In this document: piece by piece, positions 43,362 to 51,639 of the stretch | How positions within the stretch are numbered: the stretch's first letter is position 1 | Layout: each line of letters opens with the position of its first letter | From: Bremia lactucae | Taxonomy: Eukaryota; Oomycota; Peronosporomycetes; Peronosporales; Peronosporaceae | NCBI RefSeq assembly: GCF_004359215.1 | Contig: NC_090615.1 | Span: forward strand, 1,695,369-1,750,912 | Reading direction: 5' to 3' | DNA: 55,544 nt | Notes under the pieces: generated by a model | What the model was told of the DNA's origin: nothing | Database searches by the model: none | What the model saw: the letters and a program-made list of their open reading frames with translations, nothing else | Translations under genes and position numbers: made by a program

Positions 43362-44662
43362 ATGTGTGAGCCTGCGGTGCAACCGTTGAGTTCAAAGGAA
43401 TCGCCTTTGTCAAATACCACAGCAGCAGATGTCATCACACCGCCATCGCTTCTTCCACGGCTTCGTAAAAAAGGCTACAAATATTCATGTATGGGTTAAA
43501 TCGCTGAGGGCTTCTGGTAGCTTATGCGCTCGGTCAAATATTGATGTATTTTTGCTTTGCTTTGTAGCCTATTCCCGAGAAGACCACGGAAATGCCCTTT
43601 ACTGTGTCACTTTCTGCGATGTGTTGCCCATTTATGAGCGCATATTTGCAGTGGCTGGGGGCAATCGAGTACGTACTGATAAGTGCACCAATAATGTATA
43701 CAGTTATTCTGACTTGGTTTGATATTTTGTAGCTGACGGTGTATGAGTGCCTTGAAAACGGCGGTTTAGATGTTATTCAAGTGTATTGCGACGGTGACCA
43801 GGAAGAGCAGTATTTTACCGCCGCGTGGACTGTAGATGTACTCACAGGATCACCGCTTCTAGCGGCTGCGGGTGTCCGCGGCCACATCAAAGTGATCAAT
43901 TGCATCACGCAGTCAGTAGTTATCGTGCTTTCTGGACATGGCAATTCTGTCAACGAGCTCAAATTTCATCCGGTTGACCCGAGCTTGTTGTTTTCGGCGA
44001 GCAAGGACGAGTCCATACGGTTGTGGAATTCTCTCACGGGAGTGTGCGTCGCAATTTTCGCTGGCCACTTGGGTCATCGCGACGATGTATTAAGCCTTGA
44101 TATCCATTTGAAAGGTTCCTGCTTCGTATCGTCGGGAATGGACAACACTGTCAAGATTTGGGATCTAGAGGACGAGGTCGTCCAAACAGCGATAATAAAG
44201 TCATACACAGAACCACGTCCGAAGGACCGTCCATTTGACACCAAGTTTGTTCAATTTCCAGCTTTTTGCACCAGTAAGGTACATGCGGACTACGTCGATT
44301 GCGTGCGTATGGTTGGCGATCTGATTCTGTCCAAGTCAACTGGCAACAAAGTAATATTTTGGAAACCGAACCCGTCGCGAGGCAAGGATGCCGTCACGGT
44401 GCTTCGCGAGTACCACTACAAGGATGCGGATTTGTGGTTCATGAAGTTTGGACTTGACTCGCAATTAGAAGTGATGGCCGTAGGCAATAAAAAAGGTATT
44501 GTTAGCGTATTTGACCTCGACGCTGAGCAAGAGCGCTCAATCTGTAAGCTTACACATAATAGCTGCAAAAGCACGGTGCGTCAAGTGTGTTTCAGCAAGA
44601 GCGGGCGCACGATCATTACCTGCTCAGACGACGCAACGGTTTGGCGCTGGGATTTGAACTAA
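43362..44662 (+). CDS. EED: Polycomb PRC2 WD40 subunit, EED/ESC homologue
   Basis: Three exons: 43362-43488, 43568-43668 and 43733-44662. The introns are 79 and 64 bp, with GTATGG and GTACGT donors and TTTGTAG acceptors. The joins restore KYS-SYSREDHGNALYC and GGNR-LTVYEC, which match EED (KEDHNQPLFGV, GSNRVTLYEC). The protein has 385 residues against 441 in human; the N-terminal tail is shorter. The WD repeats include GHGNSVNELKFHPVDPSLL, GHRDDVLSLDIH, YVDCVRMVGDLILSKS, FWKPNP and the C-terminal DDATVWRWDLN. In PRC2 this propeller binds EZH2 and reads trimethylated H3K27 through an aromatic cage. The cage positions here are, by my alignment, Tyr54, Phe104, Trp311 and Phe312, all aromatic. 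It ends 68 bases from the end of calnexin on the opposite strand. The function in gene silencing is inferred from the family. Confidence 0.93.
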
Positions 44663-44730
44663 GCAATTAATTGTGGGAGCTAACGTTATCATATTATCAT
44701 ATGTTCGGTTGCAGACTGTGCATACGATAT

Positions 44731-46392
44731 TTAATCAACCTTAGGGACCTTTTTGCGCTGCCGCGTGGTCTTAGCCTTGTCTTCACTGCTTGGCACCTTT
44801 GCGTCTTCTCCTTCATCGTTTTCTGCTCCGCTGTCTTCCTTCTTCAAAACTGCTGTTTGAATTGGTTTTCTAGATGCGCAGCACATATAGAAGCCGGTCA
44901 ACAGTACAAAAAGACCACCAACTGATCCGATAAAAAGCCTCGAGCTCAATCCGGCATAAGCAGCCAAGTCCGCAATGAATATCTGAATCGTATCAAGAAG
45001 ACTAGCATCATCGTTAGCCTTAAAAATATTTGTGGCTTCTTCATTTTCCTTGACCTCGGCGGCATGCTTAGGAGACCACGTTTGTTCCGCGAATTCCTGC
45101 GCCTTTTTCAAGTCGTTTCCGAGCCAAAAGTTGTCGAACGCAATTCCTTCTGTCATAGTCCATACCTCTACAGCGAGCGCACCGATCGGATCTAAGCGTG
45201 CCGGATGTTCATCATCAAAATAGTTCGAATTGGGAATTTTGCGCGGCTTCCACTCGCCCTTGTAAGCTGGATTCGGAATGTAAGGAGCATAGAATTTACC
45301 CTTGTACGCTGGATTAGCCTTTAATGGCCGACTCCACTCGCCACAGCCAGACACCTCGGAGCACTTCGGATTGGAAATTTGTGGAATTACGAATTCGCCG
45401 TCGTCCTCGTCGACCCAATCTTCCGGCTTCGACACGTCAGGATCATTAATTAATACCGGCTCATTGTCAAGCCAGTCATCAGGCTTTACAGCATTTTCGT
45501 CCCGAATCTGAGCAGGAGCCTCTTCGTCCCAATCGTCAGGTTTTACAGCGCTGGAATCGCGAATTTTCTTTTCATTAACCCAGTCATCAGGCTTAAAGTC
45601 TTCAGGGTCATCGATCTCCTTCTCAGGAATTACGGACGGCAAAAAGTTTTCGAACAAGCTGCCGCTCTTAACCGACTTCTGGTCCACAAACACTTCAAAT
45701 GTGTTATCGTCGCGAATGACAGCTGTGTAGAGGTGGGTGTCCCTGTCAGTCTTTATTCTAGGCGCTTCCATCATGTGCTTCTCCTCGTATACACCTGACA
45801 CAGGATTTTTGTGCGTGAAGATAAGATGCACTTTATCGCTTTGGCCACACTTGTCGGGGCCAAACATGAGCACGAACGGCGTTGAGTCGCTAAAAGACGA
45901 TAAATTTTTATTCTCCTCGTCGTGGCGCAGCAACTTCACGTAGGCGCCACCGCAATCCAGTCCAATTTGTAATTTTACTTCGTACTGCACTACCATTTCT
46001 TTCCTACTATCACTTTCGTCTATTTTCAACGGCTCGTTCAGCAAAACAGCAAGGCCATAGTGGCGCGCTGGCTTGTTTAGAACAAGGCAACGGTCGTTTT
46101 TTGGAAGTGATGCTGGGAGTGTCCTGTCAGCCAAAGATATGTCTTGGTTCGCATACTTTTCGTGAAGGCTTTTAAACCAGCGCGAGCCATCGAGCTCATC
46201 AAAATCGAACGTCTCGGCGAAGACTGCGCCCTCGGTCAGCTTCTGCACCCGCTCCATGTTTACCTCTGCTGCCATGGTATTCGACGTGACAGCTTCTTGC
46301 GGCTCGCCGCTATTGGCACCTACCACATTAGCAAGCGGCTTAGCAGGCAAAGAAGCCGCTAGCAGGAGTGCTCCTGCAATTTCAATTTTCAT
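44731..46392 (-). CDS. CNX: Calnexin, ER lectin chaperone
   Basis: 553 residues, one exon. Residues 1-21 form a signal peptide. The lectin domain follows, with the disulfide pair expected at Cys147 (LQIGLDCGGAYVKLL) and Cys182 (FGPDKCG). The P-domain has four type-1 repeats at 260-330 (DDPEDFKPDDW, AVKPDDWDEE, AVKPDDWL, VSKPEDWVDEDDGEF). Type-2 repeats lie at 349-390 (GEWSRPLKANPAYKG, PNPAYKGEWKPRKIPN). A membrane span at about 485-505 (FIGSVGGLFVLLTGFYMCC) separates it from calreticulin and leaves a short cytosolic tail of acidic then basic residues (RQRKKVPKVD). It binds monoglucosylated N-glycans and holds glycoproteins in the ER for folding. It is divergent from PSMB4 with 192 bases between the ATGs and convergent with EED. 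Confidence 0.97.
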   Translation of the reverse strand: MKIEIAGALLLAASLPAKPLANVVGANSGEPQEAVTSNTMAAEVNMERVQKLTEGAVFAETFDFDELDGSRWFKSLHEKYANQDISLADRTLPASLPKNDRCLVLNKPARHYGLAVLLNEPLKIDESDSRKEMVVQYEVKLQIGLDCGGAYVKLLRHDEENKNLSSFSDSTPFVLMFGPDKCGQSDKVHLIFTHKNPVSGVYEEKHMMEAPRIKTDRDTHLYTAVIRDDNTFEVFVDQKSVKSGSLFENFLPSVIPEKEIDDPEDFKPDDWVNEKKIRDSSAVKPDDWDEEAPAQIRDENAVKPDDWLDNEPVLINDPDVSKPEDWVDEDDGEFVIPQISNPKCSEVSGCGEWSRPLKANPAYKGKFYAPYIPNPAYKGEWKPRKIPNSNYFDDEHPARLDPIGALAVEVWTMTEGIAFDNFWLGNDLKKAQEFAEQTWSPKHAAEVKENEEATNIFKANDDASLLDTIQIFIADLAAYAGLSSRLFIGSVGGLFVLLTGFYMCCASRKPIQTAVLKKEDSGAENDEGEDAKVPSSEDKAKTTRQRKKVPKVD

Positions 46393-46584
46393 TTTGATTT
46401 CTCAGATCTTCCTGGTGAGTTGACGAATGCGCGTTCGAGAACGTTAGTCGCCTCTCAAGACGCAACCCTTTCCGTTGTCTACCACCCTTAAGCGGCAATA
46501 CAACTAGTCCTCTATGTACCAGACGTAAATAATGTTCTATTCATTCATCGCTATCGGGAACATTTAATCAAAGATCGCTGCTAC
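46393..46584. promoter_or_regulatory. Shared divergent promoter region, calnexin/PSMB4
   Basis: Only 192 bases separate the two start codons, so both promoters must lie here or in the neighbouring 5' ends. A TATTCATTCATCG stretch at about 46539-46551 resembles an initiator for PSMB4. The calnexin side has GCATTCGTCAACTCACC. No TATA box is convincing. Confidence 0.5.
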
Positions 46585-47280
46585 ATGAACTCTCGACAGC
46601 GCACCCAGTCACCCATTGTGACGGGCACCTCCGTCATTGCGCTGAAGTATAAGGGTGGGGTTATGATGGCAGCAGACACGCTTGGATCGTACGGCTCGCT
46701 TGCGCGCTTTACAGACCAGCGCCGTCTTACGGCTGTCCACAATGCGACGCTAGTGGGCGCAGGAGGCGACTTCAGCGACTTTCAGTTCATAAAGGACAAG
46801 CTGGATGAACTGGAAGTGTATGATTTTAATAAGGATGACGGCTGCGGCACCACGGCGCCTGAAATTTATCACTATTTGCAGCGACTGTTCTATCACCGCC
46901 GTAATAAGTTTGACCCGCTTTGGAATACGATCGTGGTGGGTGGTCTAAATCAAGAAACGAATGAGCCTTTTTTGGGCCAAGTCACGATGATTGGGCTCGC
47001 CTTCGAGGGTGACTATATTGCGACGGGGTTTGGCCACCATCTTGGCATGCCCCTGCTACGCAAACAGTGGCAGCCCGACATGGAGGAAACGGATGCACGC
47101 AAGCTGCTCGAAGACTGCATGCGTGTGTGCTTCTATCGTGACTGCCGCACAATTAATCGTGTCCAATTTGCTAAAGTCACAGCCGAAGGCGTCACGATTC
47201 CGGAGCCTGTCAAGATGGACACTAAATGGGATTACGCACAGTTCGTTCAAACCAAGTCTGAGGTTGGGTCCTCGTGGTAA
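46585..47280 (+). CDS. PSMB4: 20S proteasome subunit beta-7 (PSMB4 type)
   Basis: 231 residues, one exon. The N-terminus reads TQSPIVTGTSVIALKYKGGV then MAADTLGSYGSLARFTDQRR, the signature of the beta-7 (human PSMB4, yeast Pre4) subunit. FDPLWNTIVVGGLN and TGFGHHLGMPLLR follow. This subunit is non-catalytic: the N-terminal Thr nucleophile arrangement of beta-1, -2 and -5 is not present. It sits in the outer beta ring contacts of the 20S core. Only about five residues precede the conserved TQSPIVTGTS, whereas the human precursor has a propeptide of roughly 45, so the oomycete version has almost no propeptide if the ATG at 46585 is right. The gene is divergent from calnexin. Confidence 0.95.
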   Translation: MNSRQRTQSPIVTGTSVIALKYKGGVMMAADTLGSYGSLARFTDQRRLTAVHNATLVGAGGDFSDFQFIKDKLDELEVYDFNKDDGCGTTAPEIYHYLQRLFYHRRNKFDPLWNTIVVGGLNQETNEPFLGQVTMIGLAFEGDYIATGFGHHLGMPLLRKQWQPDMEETDARKLLEDCMRVCFYRDCRTINRVQFAKVTAEGVTIPEPVKMDTKWDYAQFVQTKSEVGSSW

Positions 47281-47489
47281 ATGGAGCAGCAGAGTGACAA
47301 TTCGCCATGGGCTGCTAAGCGTAGGACCGCGTGGCTTTTTCATTCGATGAACTGTCTTCCATTAGTACCAACATGATGCATATGCAGCGTGTTCACTTTA
47401 ACTAGCAGGCTAAATAATAAAAGACGAGCATGAACAGTTGAGATTTGAAGTACAAAAAAGCGCCTCTTTAATAACTGTCACTACCTCCG

Positions 47490-48068
47490 CTACTTTTTAT
47501 GGTATCTCGTCGAGCTGCGGTTTCTACTTGTCGACGATGATGAAGAATCCGATGAATTAGAGGCTTGAGAAGAAGAAGAAGACACACAGCTCACGTCGGA
47601 AGAGTTCGAGTCTGATCCTGACGACAAACAATCGGATGATGAAGAGCTTGATGAAGACGAATCACTACTGCTGCTGCTATTATAAGTGCGGCGCTGCTTG
47701 CTTCGCGACCTCCCGGAACTTTTCTCAGCTGTAGTTTTGCTCTTGTTGTTTAGCTTGCGTTTATTGCTCGTCCCGGTCTTCAGTTCCTCAACTTGCATCT
47801 CCGGCGGCTTATCCTTGTTAAACGGCTGACGAAGCTTAGGATTTCGTAGCTGCTGCGATCGTGACGGCCGCTGCACATAAATGGCTTCGTTCTTGCACTC
47901 GTACGTCCAGTGGCCAGGCCGCAAGCACTTCTGGCACATAGCGGCAGCGTTCATTGAAGCTTTCAATCCACGCCGATGTACACGAGCTTGTTCCGTGCTT
48001 TTCGCGTACATGTTTCGCCGCGCCTCCTTACGAAGCGCCCACTTTCCTAGCGATTGAGATTCATCCAT
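47490..48068 (-). CDS. ZCCHC10: ZCCHC10-like zinc-knuckle protein
   Basis: 192 residues, one exon. A single zinc knuckle at about 44-58, CQKCLRPGHWTYEC (CX2CX4HX4C), is followed by KNEAIYVQRPSRSQQLRNPK. This matches the ZCCHC10 pattern (GHWTYEC, then RPSRT). The second half is a basic Lys/Arg stretch (about 100-130) and then a serine-rich tail (about 133-190) with runs of Ser and Asp and a final TRYHKK. The role of ZCCHC10 is poorly known; a nucleic-acid-binding nuclear function is plausible from the knuckle and basic region. The Ser/Asp tail could be a phosphorylation target. The gene is convergent with PSMB4. Confidence 0.85.
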   Translation of the reverse strand: MDESQSLGKWALRKEARRNMYAKSTEQARVHRRGLKASMNAAAMCQKCLRPGHWTYECKNEAIYVQRPSRSQQLRNPKLRQPFNKDKPPEMQVEELKTGTSNKRKLNNKSKTTAEKSSGRSRSKQRRTYNSSSSSDSSSSSSSSSDCLSSGSDSNSSDVSCVSSSSSQASNSSDSSSSSTSRNRSSTRYHKK

Positions 48069-48154
48069 GCTTTAAACAAAACTTTAGGTGAAGTTGATAC
48101 TGACTTATATCCACCAATGAGATAAATAATTTAAACTCAAAATGTTAGAAATTT

Positions 48155-49911
48155 CTAATGAAGCGATATAGTACGGAGCACGCGGCGTGGGAGCACCTCA
48201 ATCGAAACGCTGCGCTTCATAGATGAGGTCACGAATGGCGGCGTCATAGGCTGAATATCGGCGGCAGCTGCCATGAATTGTGCTGTGCTTTGCTTAATTC
48301 CAGGTAACATTTCGGCTGCTTGCTTGACGTGTTCCGCCATGTCGCTCCAGCGTACATGCGCAAGCGCTAGCAAGTAGCTGCCTACTTTAAAGAGCTCCAT
48401 ACAGAGAACGCCAATCCAGAGTGCGGTAAATCCATAGCCCATCGTGATGCCACCGAAATATGCCACTGGTAAGTTGATAAGCCACGTGGCAATAGCGCTA
48501 CCCCAGAAAACAGTACGCACTTGGCTACACATGCGGGATGTAAGAATAATGCAGGCCTAAAGTACTATAGAATTACTCACCTCATTCCGATCAAAGCACC
48601 TGCACCAATAATTTCAATGGCCTCGAAGGCACAGGCAACGATAAAAATTGGCGTCACGGTCTTGCAAGTTTGTAGTAGCTTTACATCAGTTGTGTACAAT
48701 GCGATAATGTGCTGTTCCATGATGCTAGTAGCCGTCACGATAAAAAGCACGACGACCATTGTGCATGCAAACCCGAGAACGGTAATACGGCGTGCCAAAT
48801 ACGGTTTGCCTGCGCCTAAGTAGTTGGCAACGCGGACTTGCGTAGCACACCCGTACCCCCAAAAAAGCGCCCAAAGCAGGCCCCATAGACCCGAAATGAC
48901 AGCGTTTGCAGCTATGACTCGAGTACCAAGCCTAGCTGCTATCATCGCTATCAGTGCACTTGCCAAGTTGGACACGAGACTATTGCTTGATAAAGGTCCA
49001 GCCACCTTAAGGTAAGACCGCAACCGACTCAGCGTGAGAGCGTGAATGTTCCAACCGTACCAAGCGCTCTGGTGAAGCTTTTTATAAAGAATTGCATAGC
49101 TATATAGCGCAATCGGCTGAAACCAGGATGCTACAACTGTTGCAATTGGTGATCCAATAAATCCCAAACCATGCCACGAACCGATGCCGTAGATGAGCAG
49201 ATAGTTACTGCCAATAGCCACTAAAATCGAGACCATTCCGACTATAGTTGTGGGCAGCAGAACCCCCATCGCTTGTAGATATTGCCTGATAGAAAACAAG
49301 AACGGAGAAACGTGCAATTTTGTTAAGGCTTGTAAAGCCGACTAATCTGTAACGATGAGACCAAACCTAAGACAGCAGTAAAGAAGCGACGGGAGAATTG
49401 ATCCTGAAGCAACACGTGAAAACGTAGTGGCAAGTGCAATGACCTCCAAATCACCCGTTGTGTACTTCAGTACGTAAACAATACACCAATACCAGATGAA
49501 CACTGGCACTGACAACAGCGTCGTGATAGCAATTCCAAATTGCAGCCAGATGCCTGTAAGCTCGCGGTTGCCGGCACCCCACGACTGGCCACACAGCTTT
49601 TCATGCAAATTGTATAATTAATCTCCTACGTGTTTTGCCAGTAATTAAAAACTAACCGTATTCAGTGCCGATGCGGAGGCCCATACGCAGTAGAGAGCAG
49701 GACTAGTCCAGATTTGGGCTAGCGAGGCTGCTGCTAATTCCCTAATGCCTAGGTTTCCCAAAAACAGTGAGTCAATTGACAAGATCGCTGCTCGAGCCAG
49801 TGTGGCCATGCTCACTTGAGCTGCCATGTAAGATAGGTCAATGAAGTCATGCCAAGCAGAAGGCTTCTTTAAAGCATCGCACGCCTTTTTCAGGAGCGGA
49901 CTTGTTTCCAT
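48155..49911 (-). CDS. MATE family multidrug/toxin extrusion transporter
   Basis: Four exons on the minus strand: 49911-49657, 49596-49367, 49285-48581 and 48524-48155. The introns are 60, 81 and 56 bp, all GT-AG, and frame is kept at each join, giving 519 residues. The joins restore family motifs: ASALNT-LCGQSWGAGN (MATE usually ALDTLCGQAFGAG), LLYCCLR-QYLQAMGVLLP, and GALIGM-SQVRTVFWGS. The N-terminal half has SIDSLFLGNLG and ELAAASLAQIW; the C-terminal half has RVANYLGAG. About 12 membrane spans are expected. MATE proteins export organic cations or metabolites using proton or sodium gradients; the substrate cannot be told. Start ATG at 49911 gives a short charged cytosolic N-terminus before the first span. 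Confidence 0.92.
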
Positions 49912-50063
49912 AACAAATCGAACAGATTAATAAAAAAGGTATCACGAATAAGATTACAAGATTCTGATAACAAGTGAGTCAAAGTACCGAAGGTTTTGCG
50001 ACATAAAGCTTTTAAGGATTATATGCTACAAATCTCTCGAAGAAGAAAGGTTGAATTAACTTT

Positions 50064-50936
50064 CTACCTCATCTTTTTCTGTTCAGATTCTATATGAGCT
50101 ACAGAGCTTGAGACCTTTTTCTGTTGAAGTCTATTTTGTAAGTGTTCCTTCATTAGCCCCCACTCGCTGTTTATAGCAGCAAATACAACTGTGTCAACGT
50201 TGCAGTTTTTCAAAATGCGATGCTTCCGCATGACACCTTCAAAAATAAAGCCTAAAGAGTGCGCAGCTCGACGAGCGCGTACATTATGCCCATCACATTG
50301 CCATTCGACTCGACGGTATCCTTTCTCGAATAGGTGCGTCAGCAACAATAGCACGACTTCGGTTAATGCTGCTGTGCCTTGAAAAGCTGGAGAAAGCCAC
50401 AAGTTCATCAACTCAATTCGGAGGTCTCGTGGTGAATGATTTCCCAGCGTCACCATTCCGATAGGAAGCCTGCTATTGCTTCTCAGTAAAACAAAGTGAC
50501 GAGAGTCTTTCTCTTCTTTTAAGTAAAAATTTTTAAGCTCGGTAAATGAATTGAAAGGCCCTTGTGGCAGGTAGCGCCAGATCATCTCATTTGCGTCGAA
50601 TGCTAAGTTTTGAAAGATTCCTCCGCATGGCTTTCCGCAGGATATATCATGTAACTTTACGACGTCGCCGACAGTAACAAGATCCTTCACACTTACGATA
50701 TTCCCTTCCAGCAACTTATTTATTCCTATTGGCGCTGGACGTTGCTCAAATGAATTTGCTTTGTCAAGTAGCTCGTCGTACAATAACAGCTTTTGCTCTT
50801 CCAGCGAGACCGGGAGTCCCACTGCCTCTTGCGCCATCCGTTCAAAGGAACCCCCTTGGCGCAATAGCATGAAAACTGCCAGCAGCGAACCTATGAAAAC
50901 CAACGCACCAGCTGCGATGCCAATGAGAACCAACAT
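50064..50936 (-). CDS. Membrane-anchored GNAT-family N-acetyltransferase
   Basis: 290 residues from ATG at 50936. The open frame extends to 51002 only through a TTG, with an in-frame TAG further upstream, so 50936 is the first possible ATG. This start places a hydrophobic segment (MLVLIGIAAGALVFIGSLLA) at the very N-terminus, as a signal anchor. The catalytic domain resembles RimJ/RimL-type acetyltransferases: RLPIGMVTLGNHSPRDLRIE, LSPAFQGTAALTEVVLLLL, then YRRVEWQCDGHNVRARRAAH and LGFIFEGVMRKHRI. In these enzymes the AFQGTA region lies where acetyl-CoA is bound, and xxNxRARRAAxxLGF is a family hallmark. The substrate is unknown. A membrane anchor is unusual in the RimJ/RimL-like group. It is divergent from the 64-residue gene. 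Confidence 0.85.
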   Translation of the reverse strand: MLVLIGIAAGALVFIGSLLAVFMLLRQGGSFERMAQEAVGLPVSLEEQKLLLYDELLDKANSFEQRPAPIGINKLLEGNIVSVKDLVTVGDVVKLHDISCGKPCGGIFQNLAFDANEMIWRYLPQGPFNSFTELKNFYLKEEKDSRHFVLLRSNSRLPIGMVTLGNHSPRDLRIELMNLWLSPAFQGTAALTEVVLLLLTHLFEKGYRRVEWQCDGHNVRARRAAHSLGFIFEGVMRKHRILKNCNVDTVVFAAINSEWGLMKEHLQNRLQQKKVSSSVAHIESEQKKMR

Positions 50937-51096
50937 CTTCAAAAGTATCCAGGCAAAATTTGCTACGCTTCTACTGGCAATTCTATATTTACTTATCCAC
51001 AAAATAATCTTAGTGATACTATTCTACATGCATGCCTACACTAATTTGGGGGGGGGGTGTCAAAAGACTGGTACGCAATTTATCCGATAGCTTAAA
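50937..51096. promoter_or_regulatory. Divergent upstream region, GNAT and 64-aa gene
   Basis: 160 bases between the two start codons. It contains a run of about ten G at 51048-51058. Both promoters must be in or near this stretch. No clear initiator motif was found. Confidence 0.4.
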
Positions 51097-51291
51097 ATGA
51101 GCGGCGGCAGCGAATATCCGTACCCAAAGTACACGTGGTCCCCGGCCGGTGGCTGGTGGTTGAAGACGAAAAACTGGCAGCGCAAGACAGGTTTGGCACT
51201 TGCAGCTGTAGCTTGCGTAGCAGGATCAATCTCCCACTACTCAAACTCGAACCAGATCAAGTATCCGTCCAAGGAGCGCCGCAAGCTGTAA
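51097..51291 (+). CDS. Small single-span protein, possibly mitochondrial
   Basis: 64 residues: a Tyr/Pro/Trp-rich start (EYPYPKYTWSPAGGWW), then a basic stretch (KTKNWQRKTG), one hydrophobic helix (LALAAVACVAGSIS, about 33-46) and a polar, basic tail (KYPSKERRKL). The SPAGGWW ... NW-R-T arrangement before one membrane helix recalls small accessory subunits of mitochondrial respiratory complex I in plants and protists, but I cannot name the subunit. The ATG at 51097 is the only sensible start and lies in a divergent arrangement with the GNAT gene. Short but likely real, because the motif is too ordered for chance. Confidence 0.65.
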   Translation: MSGGSEYPYPKYTWSPAGGWWLKTKNWQRKTGLALAAVACVAGSISHYSNSNQIKYPSKERRKL

Positions 51292-51639
51292 CGACTTACG
51301 CAGAGCCGATCATAACGCAATGTTTTCTGACAGGCATACATTGTCAGTGATTCATGACAGCAAGTGCAGGCCAAAAAGGATACTTTGAAGAACAATGTCA
51401 AGGCCGAGGCTGCCAGTCTCTAGAGTCCAGTTGTACTACATTCCATGCTTAAAAAATCTGCAGCAATTTGTCTACGCACGCAATCAATGTATTTTTCCTC
51501 TTCGATATCACATGCGTAAGCTGTGCAGACAAAGTAAAAGTTCAATTTGGTTGCACAATGTGATATCAAAGTCAACAGATTTCATTACATCGTTAGTATT
51601 CGACCTTGGTACGAAGCCAAGGATTTAAAAATTGTAAAA
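51292..51639. other. Intergenic region between convergent genes
   Basis: 3' flanks of the 64-aa gene and the PH-WW gene. Short frames only; nothing recognised. Confidence 0.5.
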
